From positions 1 to 23,648 of IMG/VR virus record IMGVR_UViG_3300031787_000848: a stretch of DNA of 23,648 nt, one strand, 5' to 3'. Below are positions 1 through 7,015 of this stretch, piece by piece. Under the pieces are notes generated by a model that had not been told where the DNA came from, made no database searches, and saw only the letters and a list, made by a program, of their open reading frames with translations. Position numbers and translations under genes: made by a program. Numbering within the stretch: position 1 is the first letter of the stretch; each line of letters opens with the position of its first letter. Origin of the DNA: a virus.

Positions 1-1155
1 GCCGAGTTCGATCTTGACCGGCCCCTTGCTGATGTTCAGGGCCTCCGAGATAAACCCGCTCATGTTGCCGTGGATCGACAGCGTCGTGGCGTCGATGAAC
101 TGGCGCAGCAGCTTGTTGATGGCGATGTTGGTCTTGCCCAGCAGGAAGCCCAGACCGTAGCCGTAGAAGCCGTCCGGGTTCGCGAGGAAGCGGTAGTGGG
201 TATACTCCTCGATGGGCATACGACCGTTCAGCGGGCGACCAAACTCGTCCACCTCGTAGCGGACCTCGATGCGGAGCAGCTTCTCCGAGGTCACATCCAC
301 CCAGACCTTGTACGGCTCGGCAATGCCGTCACCGTCGAGGTCGAGGTCGCGATGCTGCTCGATGATCTGGGCCATGTCCTCGCTCTCCATCGAGGACGGT
401 TGGATGCCGCTGTCGCGGTCATTCTGCTGCTGGATCAGGGAGGTGACGTTGCCGATCATCATCGGCTCGGGCGGGAAGAGGAAGTAACCCTCCGAGGCCC
501 GGATGCGCCCCTCGTTCAACTGGAGATGGATCAGTTCGGTCTTCCGATGCACATCCTCGATGTTGATCGGGCCGATGTGGTAGGGGACGAACAGGTCCTC
601 CGCGCGCACGGGGCGGGTGACGATCCGGTTCATCACGGGGTCGAAGTAGGTCTTGCTGAAGTCGCTGCCGTGGACCGCCACGCGCAGGAGCATCGCGGAC
701 TTGTCCTCCTTGTAGGTCTGGTCCTTGAAGAACAGGGACCATTGGAGGAACTGGCTGACCCGCTTGGCGCGCTCGGCAGACCCCGGAATGGACGGGCTGA
801 CCGAGATGGCCGCAACGGGCATCCGGGTGCCAAAGAACGCCTTGTAGGCACGGGACTGGAAGGAGTTGCAGGCTTCCGTCAGCAGGCCAAGGGACTCGTC
901 GGACGAGCCGGGCCACGGGCGATTGATCGGGGCGTCCTGCTGGTTGTAGACGGCCACCCAGTCGGCGTGCATCGCATCCCACTCGGAGCGACTGTCCTTG
1001 TCGGCGCGGAAGTCCTCAAGGCACACCTGCGCGATGGACTCCCGCTCCTTCTCCTCCAGCGAATCCGCAATGTTGACGAGGAGGGCATTCAGGGCTTGGC
1101 GCTTCTTGCGCTTGACCTTGTCGTTGTCTCCTCGCCACTTGCGGTCTTCGCTCAT
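1..1155 (-). CDS. Phage portal protein, C-terminus cut by window edge
   Basis: The first 385 residues of a portal (head-tail connector) protein, which forms the dodecameric ring through which DNA is packaged and ejected. The protein starts MSEDRKWRGDND and contains PWPGSSDESLGLLTEACNSF near residues 80-100, then an aromatic-rich stretch (SRAYKAFFGTRMPV), the usual portal pattern of a Pro/Gly-Ser turn followed by a long helix. A DLDLDGDGIAEPY segment near residues 270-285 resembles the acidic linker seen before the clip region of P22-like portals. The start codon overlaps the stop of the upstream glycosyltransferase as ATGA, so translation is coupled. The frame stays open to position 1, and the rest of the protein lies outside. 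The family call rests on motif recognition plus position downstream of terminase; a related connector protein is less likely. Confidence 0.83.
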   Translation of the reverse strand, partial: MSEDRKWRGDNDKVKRKKRQALNALLVNIADSLEEKERESIAQVCLEDFRADKDSRSEWDAMHADWVAVYNQQDAPINRPWPGSSDESLGLLTEACNSFQSRAYKAFFGTRMPVAAISVSPSIPGSAERAKRVSQFLQWSLFFKDQTYKEDKSAMLLRVAVHGSDFSKTYFDPVMNRIVTRPVRAEDLFVPYHIGPINIEDVHRKTELIHLQLNEGRIRASEGYFLFPPEPMMIGNVTSLIQQQNDRDSGIQPSSMESEDMAQIIEQHRDLDLDGDGIAEPYKVWVDVTSEKLLRIEVRYEVDEFGRPLNGRMPIEEYTHYRFLANPDGFYGYGLGFLLGKTNIAINKLLRQFIDATTLSIHGNMSGFISEALNISKGPVKIELG

Positions 1156-3140
1156 GTGTAGGTCTCCTCAAGCGTCGGCATCATGCCACGGGTGTTCTGC
1201 CACAACCACGCAACCATGCCGGGACCGTGGGCGTCCCATTGAATCCACGGGCTTTCCTGGAGGAACCGGGTGAAGTCCTGCGCCTGACAGAGGATGTCCC
1301 TGTCCGTCCAGAACTGCCGGTTCCTGCCCCCGACAGCCACATCCATGAGGACGTACTTCGGGGTGCCATCCTGATGCCGCGCGGACTTGTCCAGCTTGCT
1401 CTCGTCCAGATGACAGGAGTCAAAGCCGTACAGCCCAATCGACTGGAAGCCGAGGAACTGCCACGCGAGGATCATAGCGCGGCCAGCCGACGAAGATCCT
1501 CCCCCCATGAGGAACTTCTGGTGCTCCGGGGGCAGCACGGACTTCTCGTCCGCACCTACCGCAGCATGCCAGCCATAGACCTTGCCGCCCGTCTCCAGCA
1601 GGCGCTTCACGACGCCGGGATCGACCATCGAGGCGCAAAAGTACCGGACACCCGGATAGGCTGCCGGGAGGAGATCGGCGCGTGCCTTGCCGTGGGTGCT
1701 GATGCCATCGTGCGGGCGGGGGTCAAGGAGGACGCATCCCCACGGGACCAGACCGGCGTCAATCAGCTTCTGGTGGCTGTGCTTCACGCAGAACAGGACC
1801 GCACCCTCCTCCACCTCGCGGCGGATCTCGGCCAGGGTCTCGGGCATCTCCAGCGACGGGCCAGCGGAAACGATGATGGCCCGCCTCATGTGGTGCTTCG
1901 TGTAGCGCACCCAGTTCTGGACCTGTTCCAGATTGGCCTTGATGTTGGCGTGGATGGTCTCGTTGGGGACGCAGTTCTGCGTCTGGACCACCATGTTGGT
2001 CTGGTAGGCGTTGTTCGTAATCGACTTGATCTCTTCTTTCTTGATTGCCGACATCTGCCGCTGGTGGAAGACAGGGAGGTCGTCGGGGATCACGGGGAAG
2101 TCGCGGGTCACGGCAACATGGACGAACCCAAGCCCATCCGTCGCCCGCTCCACGGACTCGAAGGCAATCGTGTCCGTTCGCACCGCATTGATGCCAAAGC
2201 GGCTGGTGTCGATGTGCTTGCCGTTCTCGTCGGACGAGTAAAAGCCAATGAAAATCAATGGCTTGTCCTCAAGTGCCAGAAGGGCGCGGCGAATGTCCTC
2301 GACCGGCACCATGTCGCAATCGACCACCGGCACGGCATCTTCCGGGACGCTGCCGTCGAAGTCCTTCGGGTTGACGTAGGCGGGCTTGGCACCGCCCAGC
2401 AGCCGCTCGACAATCTCAGCGTTTGTCATCCCCGCCTTGCGGTTGCCCTTCTTGTGGACGAACACGTTGTCCAGCGGGCTGGCCTCGAAGGCGTCCAGGC
2501 CATAGGGACCGGCTCCGGCGGGGCAGAGGTCGTGCCACTCGCTCTTCTCGCTCTCCATGTGTGCGATGACGCAGACCATGAAGACGTAGCTGTCATGCAG
2601 TTCCGACAGCTTCAGCACATCGTCCTTCTCGTACATGCCGATGAACTTGCGGAGGAAGTCAGCCCCCTTGCGGCGAAGGTTGAAGGCCATGAACCCGCAC
2701 TCGGGATGCGTGGCTGTCTGCGCGCGCGAGAGCAGCACCCCGTCCTTGTCCTCGGGCAGGATGTGCTTGAGGAAGTCCATCGTGAGCGGGGCGCGGGTCT
2801 CGACATCGCCGTCTAGCCAGACAAGCCAGTCGCATCCGTCGTCCAGCCCATCTTCTCCGCCATAGCTAGCATCCTCAAGAGCCTCCTTCAGAGCGAAGAC
2901 CTTGTGGGCGAATCGCAGAAGATCCTGCCGGTAGTCGTATCCCGGCTGCTTAGGATCCAACTTTTGAACCGCATGACGAGCCATGAAGTTCCGAAAATCA
3001 GGATCCATTTCGAGATGCTTGTCGCTGATGACATTAATTTCGATACTAGGATCCCAATACTTGCTAGCGGTCTCAAGCCAGCGACGCCCGTAGAGTTCAA
3101 AGCCCGCCTCCGACCAGGACGAGCAGATCATCACTTTCAT
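1152..3140 (-). CDS. GT-A glycosyltransferase fused to a DUF115 (MAF/MptE-like) domain
   Basis: 662 residues starting MKVMICSSWSEAG. The start at 3140 has GGAG 8 nt upstream and lies 1 nt after the preceding stop. Residues 1-260 look like a GT-A nucleotide-sugar glycosyltransferase: WLVWLDGDVETRAPL carries the metal-binding DGD at 110-112, followed by ECGFMAFNL at 147-155. Residues 260-410 have no recognised fold. Residues 418-640 match the DUF115 / 6-hydroxymethylpterin pyrophosphokinase MptE-like fold: AIIVSAGPSL (421-430), LFCVKHSHQKLIDAGLVPWG (449-468), CVLLDPRP (469-476), GGGSSSAGRAMILAW (546-560), IGLYGFDS (568-575). In bacteria, DUF115 proteins such as MAF attach nonulosonic sugars to flagellin. 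Substrate here is unknown. The last gene before the portal, it overlaps it by ATGA. Inference: it glycosylates a virion or host surface protein. Confidence 0.82.
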   Translation of the reverse strand: MKVMICSSWSEAGFELYGRRWLETASKYWDPSIEINVISDKHLEMDPDFRNFMARHAVQKLDPKQPGYDYRQDLLRFAHKVFALKEALEDASYGGEDGLDDGCDWLVWLDGDVETRAPLTMDFLKHILPEDKDGVLLSRAQTATHPECGFMAFNLRRKGADFLRKFIGMYEKDDVLKLSELHDSYVFMVCVIAHMESEKSEWHDLCPAGAGPYGLDAFEASPLDNVFVHKKGNRKAGMTNAEIVERLLGGAKPAYVNPKDFDGSVPEDAVPVVDCDMVPVEDIRRALLALEDKPLIFIGFYSSDENGKHIDTSRFGINAVRTDTIAFESVERATDGLGFVHVAVTRDFPVIPDDLPVFHQRQMSAIKKEEIKSITNNAYQTNMVVQTQNCVPNETIHANIKANLEQVQNWVRYTKHHMRRAIIVSAGPSLEMPETLAEIRREVEEGAVLFCVKHSHQKLIDAGLVPWGCVLLDPRPHDGISTHGKARADLLPAAYPGVRYFCASMVDPGVVKRLLETGGKVYGWHAAVGADEKSVLPPEHQKFLMGGGSSSAGRAMILAWQFLGFQSIGLYGFDSCHLDESKLDKSARHQDGTPKYVLMDVAVGGRNRQFWTDRDILCQAQDFTRFLQESPWIQWDAHGPGMVAWLWQNTRGMMPTLEETYT

Positions 3141-3141
3141 G

Positions 3142-3732
3142 TCACTTCTCCACGAAGATGCTGTCCTTGCCGACAACTTCGGCAAGACGGTAGCCAAGAA
3201 GGCGAAGGACGTTCAGAGAGTCCTCCTTTGGCCGCTCGATGATGAGGACGGGCTTGTGGCGCTTGAGCGTCTCCAATGCCCCGACGAGGACACGATGCTC
3301 GTATCCCTCGGTGTCGATCTTGACCAGCCCGAGTTCGTCGTATTTGAACTCATCGATGGCAAACATTGGCACAGCGCCCGTCGCCGCCGCCTCAAACCCG
3401 CGCGCCCCGGTGTTGGCAACCGCATCGACTCGCACGTTGCCCATGCCCCTCTGCGCGCCAGCGGCTCCATACGTCGCCCGCACGGCCCATGACTGCACGT
3501 TGCGGACAAGGCAGGCGTAGTTATGCGCGTCAGGCTCAAAAGCGTGGACGAGCGAAAAGTCCTTTGACATGCGCCGCGAGAAGATCCCGATATGCGCGCC
3601 AACGTCGATGGCCGTGCCAGATGCCTTGATGTGTGCTGACGCCTTTGCATACGAGGCCATCTGATACGACGAGATGTCGCCAACGAAATGCTGGTCTGCG
3701 CTCGGCAGCCACCAGTCTCCCACCTTCTTCAT
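3142..3732 (-). CDS. FkbM-family SAM-dependent methyltransferase
   Basis: 196 residues, probably a cytoplasmic O-methyltransferase. A Rossmann SAM site is visible as AIDVGAHIGIFS (41-52) with the acidic loop HAFEPDAHNY (63-72). The FkbM hallmark LVKIDTEGYEHRVL (136-149) and the strand PVLIIE (161-166) complete the Methyltransf_21 pattern. The family typically methylates sugar hydroxyls in polysaccharides, glycolipids or glycopeptides. The start at 3732 is chosen because GGGAGG stands 5-6 nt upstream and the ATG overlaps the stop of the preceding glycosyltransferase (ATGA). Longer in-frame readings upstream give low-complexity residues antisense to that gene. Its position between two glycosyltransferases suggests that it caps a transferred sugar; that is inference. 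Confidence 0.87.
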   Translation of the reverse strand: MKKVGDWWLPSADQHFVGDISSYQMASYAKASAHIKASGTAIDVGAHIGIFSRRMSKDFSLVHAFEPDAHNYACLVRNVQSWAVRATYGAAGAQRGMGNVRVDAVANTGARGFEAAATGAVPMFAIDEFKYDELGLVKIDTEGYEHRVLVGALETLKRHKPVLIIERPKEDSLNVLRLLGYRLAEVVGKDSIFVEK

Positions 3733-4472
3733 TCGAACCTCCCCCGCGTCTTCATCATGTAGTCGTACTCGTTGGTCCACCAGCCCGCGAACGGGATGTC
3801 TCGCATGTGGTCGAACCAAGGCCCGCCATCGGTGAAGTGCATGAGGCGCGGCTTGATGTTGTGTTTCGTGTGGCCGACGAGGAAGTTCCACCCAGGCGAC
3901 AGGTCATCGATCTCGCTGTCCTTCAGCCATGTAAACGTGTGCAACTCGCGACCCGTTGCATGGTTGACGAAGTCTGGCGTCAGGACACGGTTTGACGGAT
4001 GCCCGCAGTTGAACAGGATCACGGAGGACCAGTTCTTCCTCGGGTACGGCTTCTGGATCTGGCCGTCCATCTTGATCTGGTTCTGCGGCAAGTGGATCTG
4101 CTTGACCACCATCACCGCATACTTGTCGTCGGCCTCCTTGAGAAGCTCGCCAACATCATCCAACCACAGCATGTCGCAGTCGGTGAACAGCGCCCAGCCC
4201 TTGTAGTCCTGCAAGTGCGGGACGAGGAAGCGCGTGAAGGCGAACTCCGTGCTGAACGGAAGCCCGTCGCGGACATCAAACATCTGCCCGGTCTTCGGGT
4301 CCACGCCCCACTCGCGGTCGAAGATGCCCTTGCCGCGAAGGTCCTTGTGGCGTAGCGCGCGCACATGCAGCGGGATGCTGCTCTTGCGCTGGCAGGAGAA
4401 CATGCAGACATCGTAGGCGTCGATCTCCCGCGCGTCGAAGCCTATCCAGTATGGCAACGGGTCATCGGCCAT
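3729..4472 (-). CDS. GT-A (GT8-like) glycosyltransferase
   Basis: 247 residues from MADDPLPYWIGFD. The metal-binding motif is ALFTDCDMLWLDD with DCD at 98-100. The downstream sections PYPRKNWSSVILFNC (142-156) and MHFTDGGPWFDH (211-222) follow the retaining GT8-like plan, in which a C-terminal His also helps hold the metal. The N-terminal WIGFDAREIDAYDV is the usual first strand. The start at 4472 is preferred because GGAGG lies 5 nt upstream; an in-frame ATG at 4484 would add four residues but lacks a good site. It overlaps the upstream methyltransferase by 11 nt and the downstream FkbM gene by 4 nt. Donor and acceptor cannot be read from the sequence. No membrane segment, so it would act in the cytoplasm. 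Confidence 0.8.
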   Translation of the reverse strand: MADDPLPYWIGFDAREIDAYDVCMFSCQRKSSIPLHVRALRHKDLRGKGIFDREWGVDPKTGQMFDVRDGLPFSTEFAFTRFLVPHLQDYKGWALFTDCDMLWLDDVGELLKEADDKYAVMVVKQIHLPQNQIKMDGQIQKPYPRKNWSSVILFNCGHPSNRVLTPDFVNHATGRELHTFTWLKDSEIDDLSPGWNFLVGHTKHNIKPRLMHFTDGGPWFDHMRDIPFAGWWTNEYDYMMKTRGRFE

Positions 4473-4980
4473 CATGGCCTCCATCGAAATGGATCATCAC
4501 GAACGCATCGCTCTGGAACCGATGGGTGTGGATGTAGTTCGTCCACACATCCTGGCTCCAGAGCGTCAGGTGTGCGTTGCGGCCATCCGGCAGAGTCTTC
4601 TTTGCCGGGAACGTCGCGATGCCGAAGACCACGAACTTCTTGGCGCGGATCGTCGCGTCGAACACCGCGCGCCTGAGTTCCTCGTCCTCAAGATGCTCCA
4701 ACACATCAAGGCAGATGACGCCATCGAATGGCAGCATCGGGTTCGGCAGCTTGTCGATGCCGGGGACAGCGGGATCGTAGAGCGTCGGCTTCTCGACGCC
4801 CCACTTCTCATGCAGCTTCAGGGAGTCGTACTGCATCCCCTTGCCGCTGCCAAAGTCGAGGATGGACTTGGCTCCATAGTCCTTGATGGCCTTGGCAACG
4901 ATGTCAGACCACTTCTCGGTGCTGTGGCCGGGGAACTTGCCCTCGGAGTGCATCTGCTTGTAGAGCGCAAGCGTACTCAT
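4462..4980 (-). CDS. Class I SAM-dependent methyltransferase
   Basis: 172 residues. Motif I is SILDFGSGKGMQY (39-51) and motif II/acidic is TLYDPAVPG (67-75). The catalytic-core strand VICLDVLEHLEDEEL (88-102) is typical of Methyltransf_11/23-type small-molecule or sugar methyltransferases. The C-terminal part (HLTLWSQDVWTNYI) is the variable substrate-binding region. The protein is short for the class but has the complete SAM core. The start overlaps the preceding stop (ATGA). The ribosome site is weak, so translation probably depends on coupling. A nucleic-acid substrate is less likely because no target-recognition domain is present, but it is not excluded. Confidence 0.83.
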   Translation of the reverse strand: MSTLALYKQMHSEGKFPGHSTEKWSDIVAKAIKDYGAKSILDFGSGKGMQYDSLKLHEKWGVEKPTLYDPAVPGIDKLPNPMLPFDGVICLDVLEHLEDEELRRAVFDATIRAKKFVVFGIATFPAKKTLPDGRNAHLTLWSQDVWTNYIHTHRFQSDAFVMIHFDGGHDGR

Positions 4981-5273
4981 TGGCTTTTACCAAGTGAACG
5001 AATTGAATCGATTGCGTCATTTGCTGCGTCAGCAAAACCAAACAAAATCGACTGAGGATTCCATCCAACGGGCCTGCGCTCATGCACCATCACGCCATCA
5101 GGGTCCAGTTTGTTGTATTTGCATATTTCCGCTGATACCGCCTTGAGCAGATCGACTTCTGATTGCACCACAATATCTATGATTGCTTCCGCCAAGCACT
5201 CAAGGTCCTTTGGATCGTGAGACTCCCCGCCAAGATCGCGAGCCACTTTCTCAATGAGTTCCTGCCTAGTCAT
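4977..5273 (-). CDS. Hypothetical 98-residue acidic protein
   Basis: No family recognised. The sequence starts MTRQELIEKVARDLGG and is largely helical and acidic, with a central segment (CLAEAIIDIVVQSEVDLLKAV) that could pack as a hydrophobic helix. GGAGGG lies 4 nt upstream of the ATG. The gene overlaps its neighbours at both ends by ATGA. Local base composition is visibly more AT-rich than the flanking genes (for example 5020-5170), which hints at recent acquisition. Coding status is well supported by the RBS and overlaps; function is unknown. Confidence 0.7.
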   Translation of the reverse strand: MTRQELIEKVARDLGGESHDPKDLECLAEAIIDIVVQSEVDLLKAVSAEICKYNKLDPDGVMVHERRPVGWNPQSILFGFADAANDAIDSIRSLGKSQ

Positions 5274-5572
5274 GCGTCCCTCCTCTTCCTGATGCAGAGT
5301 TCATAGCCAGCGGCGTTGAGCGCGGCCTCGAAGGTAACGAGCGCTGGCGAGTGCTGGTAGCGCCATTGGCTCATCGTGTCGATCTGTACGCCAGACCGCT
5401 CGGACAGCACCTTGAACGTGAGGAACGGGTCCTCGTTGACCAGTTCGTAGAACTCACGGACCAGCGGGTGCATGTTGCCGGTGGTCGCCAGCTTGATGCA
5501 GCGACGACCACGACGATTGTCGGCCATCTTGCGGTAGCCCATGATGCGGGCCGGGGTCATTTCCTGCGGCAT
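5270..5572 (-). CDS. Small helix-turn-helix-like protein
   Basis: 100 residues. A basic N-terminus (YRKMADNRRGRRCIKL, 13-28) precedes a segment that reads as a helix-turn-helix: FKVLSERSGVQIDTMSQWR (53-71), then PALVTFEAALNAAGYEL (76-92), resembling the end of XRE/Cro-type folds. The likely start at 5572 overlaps the stop of the nuclease gene (TGATG); an in-frame ATG at 5560 is an alternative. It may be a DNA-binding regulator or a partner of the neighbouring nuclease. Motif strength is moderate. Confidence 0.62.
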   Translation of the reverse strand: MPQEMTPARIMGYRKMADNRRGRRCIKLATTGNMHPLVREFYELVNEDPFLTFKVLSERSGVQIDTMSQWRYQHSPALVTFEAALNAAGYELCIRKRRDA

Positions 5573-5901
5573 CAGCCGACAAGCCTCTGGAACGTGGACC
5601 ACTTCATGTAGACGCGCGGCTCGTTCTCGGGCTGGAACGGCTCCGGGTCGATCCGCACGACAAGGACATCAGCGCGGCCAAGCCATCGCTCGCCCGTGGC
5701 CCATGCGTCCTTCTTGCGCTGCTTTGCTTCGACAAGGATCTGTGTCCCGTCCTTCAGTCGAGCAGATACATCGTGAGGAAACGCATCGAAAGCGCCAGAG
5801 CCAGGTTGCCGATGAGCAGCCAAGCCAAGGCTTTCAAGCTGCTTGACGATCCATTGCTCAAGGCGACGGCCCTTTGCCTTCGCGGACTTGGCTTTTATCA
5901 C
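5572..5901 (-). CDS. Holliday junction resolvase-like PD-(D/E)XK nuclease
   Basis: 109 residues beginning with GTG. KAKGRRLEQWIVKQLESLG (8-26) followed by GSGAFDAFPHDVSA (35-48) and QILVEAKQR (54-62) is the Hjc-type PD-(D/E)XK layout, with E15, D44, E58 and K60 as the likely metal/catalytic set. These enzymes cut four-way junctions or branched DNA. In phages they clear recombination and replication intermediates before packaging, which suits a place beside terminase. The GTG at 5901 is chosen over the longer ATG reading because GGGGAG lies 8 nt upstream and the codon overlaps the preceding stop as GTGA. A VRR-NUC or other small PD-(D/E)XK role is possible. Confidence 0.75.
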   Translation of the reverse strand: MIKAKSAKAKGRRLEQWIVKQLESLGLAAHRQPGSGAFDAFPHDVSARLKDGTQILVEAKQRKKDAWATGERWLGRADVLVVRIDPEPFQPENEPRVYMKWSTFQRLVG

Positions 5902-6683
5902 AGCGGAATCTCCCCATTGCCCTTCATATGCTCCAAAGCCTCGCCGTTCGCCATCTCCTTGAAGTTCCACATGCGACCGGCAATCAGGCAGAACGTCTCA
6001 TAGCGCCGTTCGCCCCACTTTCCGTCGGTCAGGTCTCCGGTTTTCCACGGCCAGAGCGTCCTCGGTGCGGTCATCACGACCTCGCAGCCCTTGCGGAGCG
6101 CCTCATAGCCCAAACCGGAGTTGAACGACGCCACGACGGCCACGTTCTCCCAGAAATCGTCGGTTTTTGGGCTTTTCTGGGTCGTCACGACCATCATGCC
6201 GGGGTAGAGACGCCTCAAGGTGGCCCTCCACTTGCCGTCAAAGTCGGGGGAGAGACCGTAGTGCTGCACCATGTATGCACTCGGCGGCTGGTAGATGACC
6301 AGTCGGCTCTTCTTGATGGCCCTCTTTGGCTCCAGCTTGAGCAATCCCTTCTTCTGGAGGGTTTCCAAGCGGCGCGAATCGTACTCGACGGTCAGCTTCC
6401 GCTCGTTTGACTGGTTGTTAAGCGAGAAACGGAAGTACCCGCCCCTGCTGTTCAGGTCCTCCGTGCGCCCAAAGAAGGCGTGGTCCACATGGACGTAGGA
6501 TTTCCATTCCTCCTGGGTCTTGCGGTACATCTCCGCGCCGCCGTAGAGGATGCCGTAGTGGAGATTGATCTCCGCGAGCGGCTCGCCGTGGCGCGCGTAA
6601 TGCTCACCGTGCATCCAGTTGCGGGCAAGGTTCTCGCCAAGCTGGTGCGGAGCGCCGCTGGGCGCAAAGAACTTGATCGTCAT
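5898..6683 (-). CDS. GT-B / capsule-synthesis-like protein (putative glycosyltransferase)
   Basis: 261 residues without signal peptide or membrane segment. The clearest clue is AVVASFNSGLGYEALRKGCE (182-201), which resembles the donor-binding loop of KpsC/KpsS-like capsule (Kdo) transferases and other GT-B enzymes. There a Ser-rich turn precedes Gly-x-Glu-Ala-Leu and a small residue before the next strand. LVIYQPPSAYMVQHYG (128-143) could be the linker strand and first C-terminal-lobe loop. The protein is shorter than complete GT-B enzymes, so it may be only a minimal or degenerate version. Start and stop overlap both neighbours by 4 nt. Role inferred from its company; catalytic residues are not proven. 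Confidence 0.66.
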   Translation of the reverse strand: MTIKFFAPSGAPHQLGENLARNWMHGEHYARHGEPLAEINLHYGILYGGAEMYRKTQEEWKSYVHVDHAFFGRTEDLNSRGGYFRFSLNNQSNERKLTVEYDSRRLETLQKKGLLKLEPKRAIKKSRLVIYQPPSAYMVQHYGLSPDFDGKWRATLRRLYPGMMVVTTQKSPKTDDFWENVAVVASFNSGLGYEALRKGCEVVMTAPRTLWPWKTGDLTDGKWGERRYETFCLIAGRMWNFKEMANGEALEHMKGNGEIPL

Positions 6684-7015
6684 CGTGCAAGTCGCCCCGT
6701 GACCTTGAGTTTCACATCCTCGTAGCGCCTACCGGCCATCAGGCCAGCAAGGATCTCCTCTGGGTCCGTGGCGGGAAGGTCGCCAAGCGAGGGAATATCG
6801 CCCATCGTCATGTAGGTCGGGCGCACCTTGCTGTTTGGCCCCCGAGAATAGCCGATGCGTTGCACAAGACCCTGCTCCACAAGCCGCATGACGACGACCA
6901 GCACCTTGGATGCCGTCGCGCCGCTGACCATGTCGCGGATCTCCGCAACCGCCCATTCGCCTTCCTGGCGAGCGATCACATCGCGGATCTCTGAAGCTAT
7001 CGTGCCGCGTACCAT
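6680..7015 (-). CDS. Winged-helix-like DNA-binding protein
   Basis: 111 residues. IRDVIARQEGEWAVAEIRDM, then VSGATASKVLVVVMRLVEQG and LVQRIGYSRG read as helix-helix-recognition helix-wing of a winged helix-turn-helix (about residues 10-60). The ATG at 7015 has GGAGG 5 nt upstream and shares one base with the terminase stop (TGATG); a GTG immediately before it is too close to the ribosome site. The C-terminal half (PRPTYM onward) has no recognised domain. It could be a late regulator or DNA-binding packaging factor. Lying directly after large terminase, it is the first gene of the inserted module. Confidence 0.68.
   Translation of the reverse strand: MVRGTIASEIRDVIARQEGEWAVAEIRDMVSGATASKVLVVVMRLVEQGLVQRIGYSRGPNSKVRPTYMTMGDIPSLGDLPATDPEEILAGLMAGRRYEDVKLKVTGRLAR

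Noticed and set aside
70-1161. Long plus-strand ORF antisense to the portal
   Set aside because: The minus frame has portal motifs and a coupled ATGA start; the plus frame is a shadow of codon composition.
1227-2816. 529-codon plus-strand ORF antisense to the glycosyltransferase-DUF115 gene
   Set aside because: Leu/Val/His/Asp-rich antisense composition typical of GC-rich shadow frames; the minus frame has clear domain motifs.
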